Shown: piece after piece, positions 12,871-24,215 of the stretch
Layout: every line of letters starts with the position of its first letter
Numbering within the stretch: position 1 is the first letter of the stretch
Position numbers and translations under genes: made by a program
Assembly: GCF_949987515.2 (NCBI RefSeq)
Contig: NC_082686.1
Location: forward strand, 50,011,559 to 50,075,558
Reading direction: 5' to 3'
From: Delphinus delphis
Taxonomy: Eukaryota; Chordata; Mammalia; Artiodactyla; Delphinidae
DNA: 64,000 bases
The notes under the pieces: model-generated
The model's input: only the letters and a program-made list of their open reading frames with translations
Databases searched by the model: none
What the model was told of the DNA's origin: nothing

Positions 12871-14287
12871 TTTTTTTCCTGATGTGAAAGGAGTTTTGAA
12901 GATTAAAGACAATGATTTTGAACATCTTGGTAATTAAATTACTATCATTATTGTGTAATATTCTGGCTCCTACTTTGCTTGATGACTTTTTACTGGCATT
13001 AAAATTTGCCACTACATTTACTGTAGGGACGTTGGCGAGGACGGTATCCACTATATAGTTACCTATATAACTCCTTACTTGACCACACACACACATGCAC
13101 ACACACACAAAACAGAAATAGAAATAAACTTCCAGATTGAAATGACAAAAGAAATTTGCTTCCACTGAAAATCTGTTGTGTATTCTCAAATTCTCACAAA
13201 TCATGCTAACAAATATTCAATCCTTTTTAGCTTTGGAGATTATATAATTAGAGTCAAAATTGTGGCTTAACTTTAATGTAAGAAATGACTCTGTGAATAT
13301 AGTATACACACTCCCCTCCATTAATTATATACTTTATTTTTATTTTAGATTTAACATTTATTCATTTTTTTATTGCATACATTTTCCAAGTCACCTCAGT
13401 TCTTCTGTGTGTGCATATGTGTGTACGAATAACCTCAATAGCCTAGATTTTGAGACCACAAACTATTGAAGGAAAATGGATGCCCAGAAGAAGAAGATTC
13501 CTACTGGTATAGAAATATTTTTTTTAAACAGTGCAGGGTTTTTTATTCAAGGACTAGGATGAATCAGCTCTTCTTTTGTGAGGTGCAAGTTGAGCCTGTG
13601 TTCCATTACAACTCTTTCTACAGGTCCCATTTTGATTTAGAAGGTTAGTTGTGCATCACCTATTGACACCGTTTCTTAATTTGTTCCAATCTATGTTATA
13701 ATTATTATTTCTTTACATCGTGATTCCTAGAGTCTAATGAGGGTTCTAGAGCTCTTTTCTCAATTACATTTATATGGATATTTTAATGGTAAGGGGAGAT
13801 AAAAAAATAAGGTACTGTTTCCTACTCTACCATTGAATCAAGGAGATATCACTTTAATAGTGTCCTATTTCCATCCCTGCAAGTAGAGCTTGCTGCACTG
13901 TGGCTGAGACACTATATTAAGTAGGACAACTGTGAGCATCTTTGAGAAATTGCTCAGAGATTAAATGTCTCTTACTTTTCATACCAGCAAATGATCTCAT
14001 CTTTGACCCATAATTTGACATTCTAAGTATAGGTTGTTCTGTATTTTAGTATCATGTGTAATTAAACCCATTGGATTTCATCCAATGTCCTATTAATTTT
14101 GAAACTGAGAAGGCTGAGGATACGGCATTGAATTTTAAGCCTACGCAAGTTTCAAGCAAGGCAAATACAGAAGCAGATAAAGAAAGTGCAGTTCTCGTGA
14201 GTCCTGACAACTCTGTGAAGTCTCGCACATGATAAAACAATTAGGGTACTCATAAACTGTTCTCTTCTGGACAGATTTATATTTAGT
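12871..14287. other. Unassigned stretch with CA repeat
   Basis: No gene or named repeat beyond the CA tract at 13084-13109. Open frames on both strands are short, AT-driven and lack motifs. Confidence 0.45.
13084..13109. repeat. (CA)n microsatellite
   Basis: CA tract of about 26 bp with one ATG interruption. Confidence 0.9.
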
Positions 14288-14400
14288 TTTAAGAGACATT
14301 TGTTGTATACCTACTGTGTGGAATATAATAAGTTCTTAAAAGACAAAAGAAATGAAAACAAAATAGTCTGGGCTTCAAGGAGCAGTTCTTGTATTCATAG
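14288..14400 (-). repeat. L2-type LINE 3' end, antisense
   Basis: ACATTTGTTGTATACCTACT followed by a diverged TGTGTGG and a GGGCTTCAAGGAGCAG-like part resembles the antisense L2 3' end (ATTTATTGAGCACCTACTAT ... CATGGAGCTTACA). It is short and old. Confidence 0.5.
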
Positions 14401-14699
14401 TATTACCCAAGTTCAGAGAGAAATAATGTGCTCTTTATAATGTGTACCTGATGAGGTAACTTTTTGCAAATTTCTAAGTAATAGAAAATTATGAGTATGT
14501 ACCACTGGGCACTGAGGTAACTTTAGGAAATAAGAGGTCAGGGGCTAACTGAAATTAGAGGTCAGGGCCTAACTCAAGTTCAGATTCACCATTCATTTGC
14601 CTGATTTTTGAGTTCTCTAAAATTTTTCCCTACTCTGTATTATTCAATCTGATTTTCTACTGCATCTGTCTACATCTGATTCATTTAAGCTTATATATT

Positions 14700-14800
14700 T
14701 TAATTCATTCATTAAAAAATTTGAAATCAAAGAAGAACTAAATAAGTGGAGAAGTGTTTTATGTTCATGGACAGGAAGACTCAAGATGTCCATTCTTCCA
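14700..14800 (+). mobile_element. L1 ORF2 fragment, sense
   Basis: AGAAGAACTAAATAAGTGGA, then TTCATGGACAGGAAGACTCA, then AAGATGTCCATTCTTCCA, matches the L1 ORF2 segment between the RT and the C-terminal domain, in sense orientation. It directly abuts an antisense L1 that starts at about 14801. Confidence 0.75.
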
Positions 14801-17800
14801 AGATTTGCTTGTGTTCATTATTATTTCTTTTCTTCTGCTTACTGTGGATTTAGTTTGCTCTTTTTCCAGTTTTCTAAGGTGGAAACTTAAGATATTACTT
14901 CTTTTCTAATATATGCACTTGGTATTGATTTCACTGCAACCTGTGGATTTGGATAAGTTGTGTTTTCATTTTCATTTGGTTAAAAATAGTTTTTAATTTC
15001 TCTAGACATTTCTTCTTTGACACATGTCAAATAAGTGTGTTGTTTAATCTCTATATATTGTGGGATTTTTCATTTATCTTTCTGTTACTGATTTCTAATT
15101 TAATTCCATTGTGGTCTGAGAGCAGACATTGTATGATTTCTAGAGTTCTAAATTTGCCAGCGGGTGTTTCATGGTCTATAATTGTGGTTAATGTTCCATA
15201 TGAGCTTGACAAAAATATATTCTGCTATTGTTGTATGAAGTAGTCTATAGATGTCCATTATATCTAGTTGATCGATGGTATTGTTGAGTTCAACTATGCC
15301 CTTACTCATTTTCCATTTGCTGAATCTCTCCATTTCTGATAGAGGATGTTGAAGTCTTTGAATCCACTGTATAGTGGATTCATCTGTTTCTCTTTGCAGT
15401 TCTATTAGTTTTTACCTCATGTATTTTTACACTCTGTTGTTGGGTGCATAAATATTAAAAATTGTTATGTCTTCTTGGAGAAATGACTTATCATTTTGTA
15501 ATGCCCTTCTTTAACCCTGATAACTTTCCTTCTTGGAAGTGTGGTTTGTCTAAAATTAACACAGATTCTCCTGCTTTTTTGGATTAATGCTAGCGTGTTA
15601 TATTTTATTCCATCTATTTACTTTTAATCCTTATGTGAATTTATATTAAAGTGGGTTATTTATAGACAACATATAGTTGGGTCTTGTTTCTTGATACACT
15701 CTGACTATCTGTCTTTTAATTTGTGCATTTAAACCACTGATATTCATAGTGATTATTGACATAGTTGGATTAATGTCTAACATATTTGTTAGTATTTTTC
15801 TGTTTGCCACCTTTGTTATTTATTCCTATTTTTGTCTTCCACTCGTTTTCTGTCTTTTGTGTTTTTAATTGAGCATTTTGTATGATTTCATTTTTTCTTT
15901 TTCTTTATCATGTTCATTTTACTTGTTTCTACTTTTATTTTGGTGGTTGCAATATATATTTACAGCTAACCCAAGTCCACTTTTAAATAACACTGTAATG
16001 ATTCACAAGTAGTGAGTACCTTAAATAATAAAATGATCCTTATTCTTTCCTTCTGACCCTTTTATCATTGCTGTCATTCATTTCACTTATACATAAGCAC
16101 ATATAAATATACATAAGCATATGACTGACTACACTGGTACCATTATTATTTTGAACATACTGTTAGCTAATAGATCACTTAATAATAAGAAAAATAAACT
16201 TTTTAAATTTTACCTTTACTTATTTCTTCTCTGTTTCTCTTCCTTTCTTTATATAGATCTGAGTTTCTGTCCTTTATCATTTGCCCTGTCTCTAAAGAAT
16301 TTTTTTTTAACATTTCCTGCAAGGTGTTCTACTGTCATTACTGTTTCAAATATTTCTTCTGTTCCTTTCTTTCTTTCCTCTCCCACTAGAATTCTCATTA
16401 GGCATGTGTTATAACTTTTTCAGTTGTCCCACGTATTTGGATATTTTGTTTCTTCTGTTTTTTTTTCTTTCTTCAGTCCTTTTTCTCATTGCTTTTCAGT
16501 TTCAGTGGTTTCCATTAAGATATCCTGTAGCTCAGAGAATCTTTCCTCAGCTGTATCCAGTCTACTAATAATCCCATCAAAGGCATTCTTCATTTCTCTT
16601 TTCTCTTACAGTGTTTTTTCATCTCTCTTTGTCATATTTTTATTTTTCTTTTTTTGGTTCTTTGTTACAAGTTCCTCTCTGCCTTCATTGTCCATCTGTT
16701 CTCGCATGTTGTACTTTATCCAATGGAGGCCTTAGCATCTTATTCATAGTTGTTTTAAACTCCTGGTCTGATAATTCCCACATGCCTGCACTATCTTAGT
16801 CTAGTTCTGATGCTTACTATTTCTCTTCAAACTTTGATTTTTCTATTTTAGTATGTCTTGTACTTTTTTCTTCATAGCTGAGCATTATGTACTTGGTAAA
16901 GGGAACTGCTGTAATTAGGCCTTCAGTGGTAAGGTCTGGGTGGAGGGGAAGTGTTCCATAGTCTTATGAGTAGGTCTCAGTCTTTGAGCGAGATTGTACC
17001 ACTGAACTGTGAACTTCACACAGGCTTCTTAATTTTTTGCTCCCCTTCGTTGGGACAAGATGGTTAGAGTGGGCTGGATTTGGGTATATCCTCTCTTCCA
17101 CATGGAAGGCTAGAGGGGGCTGGAATTGGGTTTTTCCTTCCTCCAGGTCAATTAAGCTCTGATTAGCCCCAGCAGGTTAGGCTCTAGCTAAATTGTTTCA
17201 CCTGAGGGCAGACATTTTAAAGACAAACAGGGTGCTCTGGCGTATTTCACAATGGCTCCTTTTCCTCTCTTCCTGCCAGAAGCACAAGGGGATTTTTCTC
17301 TGCTATTCACTGCAAGAACCTGGTCCACCTCCTGGAGGTAAGACGCAAAAGTGTGGGGATCCCCTGATGTTAAAGGCCAAAGACAGTTTGTTATTTCAGT
17401 ATTGCTTTTTCCCATTTTACAGGTAACCGGAGATGTAGGTAAGTTTTGTATTATATTTATTTTACCTGAAGGATGTCCTTTAATATGTGTTGTGTATTGA
17501 ATTCTCTGTTTTTATCTGTGAAAGTTGTTATTTAGCTTTCCTCTTCGCAAAATATTTTCACTTGTTACAAAGTTCTTGGGCTGAAAAAAAAAAGTTCTTG
17601 GGCTGATGTTTTCCTTTCAGAACTTGAAAGTTGCTGGTCAGTTGTCTTTTGGCTTGCATAAAACTTGAGTGTGGATTTTGTTGTAGCTATAGTTACCGTT
17701 AGTGCTTATTTTGCTCCAAAATTGTTCAGGGTTACCTTGTGCATAGGGTGCGAGTTGGATTTTTTTCTTGATGCCCCTGTTCTCCTATTACCTTTAAGAT

Positions 17801-18645
17801 TTTCCCTGTGTGCTTCCACAGGTCTCTCTCCATATATCTCACCTCAGGCATGGACTACAGCATAAGTCAGCACAGAGTAGCATGGTGGTAGGGGCAGGGG
17901 GGCCTTCTCTGTTGTCTTGTTCCAATCTCAGGCTTAGATTGGCTTGGTGTTCCTGGTTCTTGGGGATGGGCTTTCTCTAGGATCTTGCTCTGGTTCCTTT
18001 TGCTAAATGCCTCTAATAGCCAGAGTCTGGAGAATCTCTAACCCTCCTTCCAAGGGTAGAAATTTTTTTCTTTTTGGTGCCCCAGGTGCAGCTGTTTGCT
18101 CTTTCCCCTCCTCTTTCCCCAACTCACAGCTCAAGAATTTTTTTCCCTGTAGGAGAGAAGTTTCCAAATGGAACTTTATGCTTTCCTGCAGTGGCAGCTG
18201 CTTTTCTTGTTCAGGCTTGAACCACAAAGGGGGCCTTTTTGTAGTGTCTCACTCTGCTCAAAATTGTTTTTGTTGCCCTGTGGTGACATCCATGGAAAAC
18301 TCTGAGACTGAGTGTAAAATCCCTGGTATCTTGGGCTCTTGGGAGTTCTGTATTCTCAGGTTATGCTACAGTGGTAGGAATTTGCTAAAATTTTTAGCTG
18401 AAATCTTTTTATTGGCTTATATGTCAGCCCAGGTTTCCTACTCTGTTCTGCCCCAGATAAGCCACTGCTTGTATTTCCTTGAAGGTGCCTGTCTTTTCTC
18501 AGATATCAGCCTACTGGCTTCCTCTGTGATCTCAGCTATTTTAGTAGCTAAGAACAAATTATAATTTTGTAGATTATTTGGCTTTTTCCTGTTGTCTGAG
18601 TGGGAGCTCTTTCTACATTTCTGTATCTTAATGGGAAGCCAATCC
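14801..18645 (-). mobile_element. Long old L1 (L1M4/HAL1-like age), antisense
   Basis: Read from right to left: a 5' UTR (about 16850-18645), an ORF1-like region (about 15850-16850), and the ORF2 endonuclease and early RT region (about 14801-15850). Landmarks on the plus strand include CCATTGTGGTCTGAGAGCAG (ORF2), TGTTGTTGGGTGCATAAATA (ORF2) and ATAGCTGAGCATTATGTACT (5' UTR). At nearly 3.9 kb it is one of the longest L1 stretches here, but it is heavily diverged and no long frame remains. The open frame at 18007-18564 lies in the 5' UTR and is a chance frame. Confidence 0.8.
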
Positions 18646-19502
18646 TTTCCGGAGAAGAGTTTTCGTTCAGCTGGAAACCATTAAAACTGACACCTGCTTC
18701 ACATAATGAGAAAGTAACTCATAATTGTTTTTGGCTATTGATACTATTAGTTTCATTAGCAGATGTATTGGCATCACCCTTTGAAAATTTAGATCTTTAA
18801 CAGGGCAGAACACAATTTTTCTATGACTAAAATGTGTACGTGATACTATCTTGTAAATGTGATGCCTTTGGCATATCATTATTAAACTGTTGGCTTTAAG
18901 TTGCATTTTATTTTTTATTAGTAGAGTTACACATAAAATGGATGTTTTTATGTATAAAAAAATCAGAAATTTAACACCATCTCACAGAAAGCTGATTTTA
19001 TTTTCTGTTCATTTAAATTTTGAAATTTATCTTTAGGACATTTCAGAATGTGAGCACAGTAATTCCTTAGACAATCAAGCAATTTTAGCATATCATAATT
19101 CTTAATTCTAATGTATTGCATCATTTTGATTATATTTCATTTCATCACTCTGGCCATTATCACGTTTAACTTGATCAGTGTCAAAACTACTTGAAAGTTC
19201 AGCTTATATATAAGATACTAATGCACTCTTGACTTCTGATGAATAGAGTAATAGTCTAATGCACTCAGAAAAATGTTTTTCCAAAGCTGTTATGAGTAAT
19301 AGACAGAAGTATTCTGTATTTACCCAGTTGGGTCAAAAAGCTAGAAGCAGAGTGACACTGAAAAATATAACAACCATATATAATGAATGTGTTATGGTCT
19401 CACATTATCTTTTTATGTTGTCATTTTCAAGAATTGGATGAAGTAATGAGTAATGCAAAATCAGTTTAACCATGTGACCTTTATTTGTGAAATAGATGTT
19501 GT
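18646..19502. other. Unassigned AT-rich stretch
   Basis: No gene or named repeat. Sequence complexity is ordinary. Confidence 0.45.
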
Positions 19503-19600
19503 TCATTAATTCAATATATTTATTGAGTGGCTCTTATGACAAGTGCTGTTCAAGGAACTGTGGAGTCAGTAGTGACTGAGAACAAGCCCTGCTTTATGTA
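19503..19600 (-). repeat. L2-type LINE 3' end, antisense
   Basis: CAATATATTTATTGAGTGGC, then ACAAGTGCTGTTCAAGGAAC, then CAGTAGTGACTGAGAACAAG follows the antisense L2 3'-end order (ATTTATTGAGCACC, CACTGTTCTAGG, CAGCAGTGAACAAA). Confidence 0.65.
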
Positions 19601-19645
19601 TATATAGCTCTCCATTTTTCAACAAAACTTAAAAATATTTACTGC

Positions 19646-19851
19646 TTTTTTTTTTTTTTGCGGTACACGGGCCTCTTACTGTTGTGGCCTCTCCCGTTGC
19701 GGAGCACAGGCTCCGGACACGCAGGCTCAGCGGCCATGGCTCACGGGCCCAGCCGCTCCGCGGCATTTGGGATCCTCCCAGGCCGGGGAACGAACCCATG
19801 TTCCCTGCATTGACAGGCGGACTCTCAACCACTGCGCCACCAGGGAAGCCC
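19646..19851 (-). mobile_element. CHR-type SINE, first of a nested pair
   Basis: T-tail, then GCGGTACACGGGCCTCTTAC, ending CCACCAGGGAAGCCC. Near full length and CpG-rich. Its right flank, TATTGCT, is also the left flank of the next SINE, showing that the two insertions used essentially the same target. Confidence 0.95.
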
Positions 19852-19856
19852 TATTG

Positions 19857-19857
<1 letters not shown>

Positions 19858-19887
<30 letters not shown>

Positions 19888-20078
19888 CGGTACGTGGGCC
19901 TCTCACCGTTGCGGCCTCTCCTGCCGCAGAGCACAGGCTCCGGACGCACAGTCCCAGCGGCCATGGCTCACGGGCCCAGCTGCTCCAAGGCACGTGGGAT
20001 CCTCCCGGACCGGGGCATGAACCCGTGTCCCCTGCATTGGCAGGCGGACCCTCAACAACTGCGCTACTAGGGAAGCCC
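19858..20078 (-). mobile_element. CHR-type SINE, second of a nested pair
   Basis: A pure T tract of about 30 (19858-19887) is followed by CGGTACGTGGGCCTCTCACC and ends CTACTAGGGAAGCCC. TATTGCT flanks it at 19852-19858 and 20079-20085, a short duplication, with the last T merged into the tail. The very long pure T tract suggests a young age. Several substitutions differ from its neighbour, so this is a separate insertion and not a tandem duplication. Confidence 0.93.
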
Positions 20079-20940
20079 TATTGCTCTTTTATATTAACTT
20101 TCCTGAGGAGATCTCAGGTGGGATAGCTTAACTTTGAATGTCATTTATAATTTTTAGCAGTTGACTGCAGATTTGACTGCTATATCTTTTCTCTAGCATA
20201 CATAAATGTGCTTTTTTTTGTATTTGAACAATTCAGAGCAGACTATATGTATTTTCTTCTCTAAGGTTGTCAGTAAAATTGAGGAATTATAGTAGAACAT
20301 GAAATAACTGGTTCAAATTTAAGCAAAGGCTTATGAAAAGTTTCATGTATTGATTTGCCCCTTTTGTTTTAAGATATTTGTGTGGCTCTTCTCAGCACTC
20401 TCTGTGCATGAGACAATACTAGGTTTTTAGCACCCTTGGCAACATGAGGAACAGGTCTCCTTATCAGGTCTAGGTTTAAGGTTGTGTTTCACTGTCTTGG
20501 TTTTTGGTTTCCTGTGGTGTGCCGGATCTTACTAGCTTTTTGATAGCCAATTGTTAAATTTTCTAGAGATTGGAGTCTGGTAATTTAACAGTTGGTAGCT
20601 TAAGCTCTGACATACTGAAGTATTTTATTACAGTGGAGGCATTTTATTGTTGTGTTTTGGAGTCCCCAACACCATTCTCACATTAAAAGATTGCCTAGAA
20701 TGATTCGTCGGACTTAAATCTTTAGGAGTAAAACTAGATTTTATCACACAGGTGTAGTTAAGATAAACAGCTGGATCATAAGGGAAAGAGACATAAGTAG
20801 AGTGTAGATGAATCTGCCTACAGACTTCCTTATGCTTTCTCTGTCTCATTAGGTGTCACATGGAGCACGTGTTTACCTAACAATGAAAATGCAGCAACAT
20901 GTGTGCTGTGGTTTTGTCGAGGGAAGTTGACTAGAGACTC
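20079..20940. other. Unassigned stretch between SINEs
   Basis: No gene or repeat family recognised in about 860 bp. Confidence 0.45.
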
Positions 20941-20949
20941 ATGGCCTAG

Positions 20950-21314
20950 GTTTTTTTTTATTATTATTAATTTATTTAATTTATTTATTTTTGGCTGCAT
21001 TGGGTCTTCGTTGCTGTGCATGGGCTTTCTCTAGTTGCAGTGAGCTGGGGCTACCCTTCGTTGCGGAGTGCAGGCTTCTCATTGCGGTGGCTTTTCTTGT
21101 TGTGGAGCACAGTCTCTAGGTGTGCGACCTTCAGTAGTTGTAGCATGCAGGCTCGGTAGTGGTGGCTCGTGGGCTCTAGAGTGCAGGGTCAGTAGTTGTG
21201 GCGCACGGGCTTAGTTGCTCTGCAGCATGTGAGATCTTCCCAGACCAGGGCTTAAACCTGTGTCCCCTTCATTGGCAGGCAGATTCTTAACCACTACGTC
21301 ACCAGGGAAGTCCC
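20950..21314 (-). mobile_element. CHR-2-like SINE (long form)
   Basis: T/TTTA-rich tail, then GGCTGCATTGGGTCTTCGTT, a body with repeated CAGTAGTTGT-like units, and the end CACCAGGGAAGTCCC. This is the longer relative of the CHR SINE. ATGGCCTAG occurs at 20941-20949 and again at 21349-21357, the likely target duplication, but a separate 34-bp tail-like piece lies between the SINE head and the right copy. Confidence 0.92.
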
Positions 21315-21348
21315 TTTTTTAAAATATTTATTTATTTATTTATTTTTG
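21315..21348. repeat. Extra T/TTTA tail-like piece
   Basis: TTTTTTAAAATATTTATTTA continues to TATTTTTG. It resembles the 3' tail of the long CHR-type SINE but has no body attached. It sits between the SINE head and the right copy of the target duplication. Confidence 0.7.
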
Positions 21349-21357
21349 ATGGCCTAG

Positions 21358-21814
21358 TTTTTTACTGGGAGCTGGTCACATAGGCGCTCACTGCCTAGCA
21401 CATACCAAAATTCCAGACTCCCAGAAGGAAAGCAGATGTAATGTAAAGCACATCATTTGCACAAGTATTTCAGACACAATATACAATGCTTACTATTTTG
21501 GGAATGGTAAGAATACTCTTCAAGTCCATGTTCACAGATACCAGACAAGGGCCAGTTTTGAAAGTAGGCCTTCTAGGGATAGCAGTCTTGGGCCAGCTAT
21601 GTTAACCCTTTTCTGCACAAGTAACTTTGTTTCTAATAGCCTCGTTGTAAAAATCTTGCATGCTAGAAATAATAACCAAGTTTCTAACTACCTATGTACC
21701 TTAATTAGAATAACCAGGTTAGAGTTATTAATCAGATCTTATTAACCAGAGTTATCTTTCTACTTTCTACTCTAGTTCTGGTAATAGATCACCCTGATCC
21801 TTCTCTGTGCTGGT
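21358..21814. other. Unassigned stretch
   Basis: No gene or named repeat in about 460 bp. Confidence 0.45.
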
Positions 21815-21829
21815 CTCATTATTCATTTT

Positions 21830-22030
21830 TTTTTTTTTGCGTTACGCGGGCCTCTCACTGTTGTGGCCTCTCCCGTTGCGGAGCACAGGCTCCGGACGCA
21901 CAGGCTCAGCGGCCATGGCTCACAGGCCCAGCCGCTCCATGGCATGTGGGATCCTCCCGGTCTGGGGCACGAACCCGTGTCCCCTGCATCGGCAGGCGGA
22001 CTCTCAACCACTGCGCCACCAGGGAAGCCC
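21830..22030 (-). mobile_element. CHR-type SINE (young)
   Basis: T-tail, GCGTTACGCGGGCCTCTCAC, ending CCACCAGGGAAGCCC. A perfect 15-bp duplication, CTCATTATTCATTTT, flanks it at 21815-21829 and 22031-22045. CpGs are largely intact. Confidence 0.95.
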
Positions 22031-22045
22031 CTCATTATTCATTTT

Positions 22046-24215
22046 ATACATTTACTCCTTCAGTAAACATTCACTGCTCTATATGCCATCAACATAATTC
22101 AAAATATACAGCACAGTGTACCACAAAATACCTCTGTAAAGGAACTTACACTTTTTTGTGGTGAGGTTGTGTGTATTGGAGTATAGAGACTTTCAACTTA
22201 TTTAATACTTTGAAAAAAAATCTAAGGAGAAGAGAGAGTGACAGAGTTGGATTTGAGTTAGTTTATATGTTGTTTTCAGTGAAGGCCTCTCTGGACATTT
22301 GAACACAGAAGTGAAAGAAGTACAGGAGTAAATTATACATATACCTAGAGGAAGTTCCCTCCAAACAGAATTCCATATTCCAGAGTCAGAAATTGACAGA
22401 AGAAAGGCAAGGAGGTCAACATGCCTGATGTAGAACAAACAAGATATTTAGAGAACAGGTGACAGAGAGAAGGAAGGGAAAAATGGAAAACATATTTTAG
22501 GAATTTGTAGTTCCTGTTAACATCTTTAAATTTTCCTCTGAGAAGAATCCTGGAGATTTTGAGGAAAAAAGAGTGATATGATCTTATGTACATTTTAAAA
22601 GTCAGAGCAAATAATAGGCTTAAAGGATGAGGATGGAATATTAGGAGAGAATACACAGAGACTATTAGGAATATATTGCAATAATCCAGAAACAAAGATC
22701 ATGGTGAGGATCAGAAGAATAGCAGTGAGTAGAAATGGTAAGAAGATTTGGGCTGGGTATATTTTGACATTTCCTTTTCCAGTAGGAAAAGAATAGAACA
22801 AAGAGAATCTTTTTGGATGCTACTTTCAAGGTCGTTTAAGATTTTTGGTTGAAATAACTTGAAAGATGTTGACATTAATTGAAATGAGGACAACTGAGAG
22901 AGAAGTGTGCTTTGGGGTAATCAAGAATTTGTATTTGGATGTGTTATGTTTGAGATACATATTTGACGACCAAGTGGAGAGGCTGAGTAAACAGTGGAAC
23001 ATAGGAGTCCAAAGATGGTCAGAGGTGAGGACTTGGAGATCAAAACTTGGGAGTCATCAAATTAAAGATGACATTTAAAACTATGGGAATGGAAGACATC
23101 ACAACATGTAGTTAGAAAAAGTTACAAGGACAAAGCCATGGAGCATTCTAACTGGTACAAGAGTGGAAGGTGAGAACTGCCTGTAGTGGAGGCTGAAAGA
23201 AGTACAATTAGTCCCCTACATATGAACCTTCAAGTTGTGAACTTTCAAAGATGTGAACATGTGATGTGTGCCAGCCCCTGTATGCCAGCTGCTGTACTGT
23301 ACTACTATACTTTTCAAGGTACTATACTGCAAGATTAAAAATGTTTTCTTTATTTTTTGTGTTTGTTTTTTTATGTACGTATTATTGTGTGAAAAGTATT
23401 ATAAACCTATTACAGTACAGTAGTATATAGCCAGTTGTGTTAGTTGGCTACCTAGGCTAACTTTGGACTTATGAACAAATTGGACTTATGAACATGCTCT
23501 CGGAACGGAACTCGTTCATATATAGGGGACTTACTGTAGTCAACGAAGTAAGAGAACCAAGAAAAAGTGGTGTCTAGAATCAGTGTGAAGAAAGTCTTTC
23601 AAGAAGTGATCAACATTGTCAAATGTTGCTGATTGTTTGCATTAGGTAATGTTTGAGAATTAACTGGCAGACTTCAGGTAGATGTTCCTGATATTGGCAA
23701 GAGCAAATTATATATGTTATACTAATGGTATAAATTCATGTGGGCTCAAAAGAGGATAGGAGAAATGTAAAGATGGACTATAAATACAGATTGTAGGTTT
23801 AGAAGATTCGGGAGTCAGAAGGATTTTTTATAGGCACTAATACAGCACTTTTTATGATAAAAATTGTTCAAGAGAGAAAAACCTGATAAGTCAGAAATTA
23901 AAACAATATCATAAATGAGATGGGATGGAATCCAATGCATAATTGGAGGGATTCATCTTGGACAGGAATACTGATACACAGCAACAGCAGAAGAAAAGGT
24001 AGAGTATATGAGAATCGCAGTAGGTGGGATGATGGATGTGATGTTGGCCGTTTCTGAACGCTTCTATTTTGTCAGTGAAATATTTACAAGGTGAATAACT
24101 GAAAATAAAGAATGCCCTGAGGGCAGGGTGGTGGGAGAAGTTTTGTTAATTTGAGGAGAGAGGAAGATGGTACTATGTATCTAGAAGGTTGGGTGTCTGA
24201 ATTGACTAAGGAAAT
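22046..24215 (-). mobile_element. Long L2/CR1-clade LINE remnant, antisense
   Basis: The left edge shows the antisense L2 3' end (TTCAGTAAACATTCACTGCT, CAGCACAGTGTACCAC). Moving right come further diverged parts in family order: CAATAATCCAGAAAC near 22680, TTGGGAGTCATCAAA at 23047, and CAACATTGTCAAATGTTGCT near 23611. On the minus strand the segment at 23053-23061 decodes to FDD followed by SQ, the degraded YADD reverse-transcriptase active site. The part near 23600 corresponds to the LSAAFDTVDH-type RT motif. At about 1.85 kb excluding the inserted Tigger element, it is long for such an old family. All frames are broken. Confidence 0.8.
23206..23541. mobile_element. Tigger-type (TcMar) DNA transposon, non-autonomous
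   Basis: The ends are inverted copies of each other: TTAGTCCCCTACATATGAAC on the left and the complement of GTTCATATATAGGGGACTTA on the right. The interior keeps the family pattern (ACAGTACAGTAGTATATAGC, TTATGAACAAATTGGACTTA). About 335 bp, with no transposase. It sits inside the L2 remnant, which resumes on its right side, so it inserted later. Confidence 0.85.

Noticed and set aside
18007..18564. A 185-codon plus-strand open frame, among the longest in the window
   Set aside because: It lies within an antisense old L1 5' UTR, shows no domain or codon bias, and has no splice context. A chance frame.
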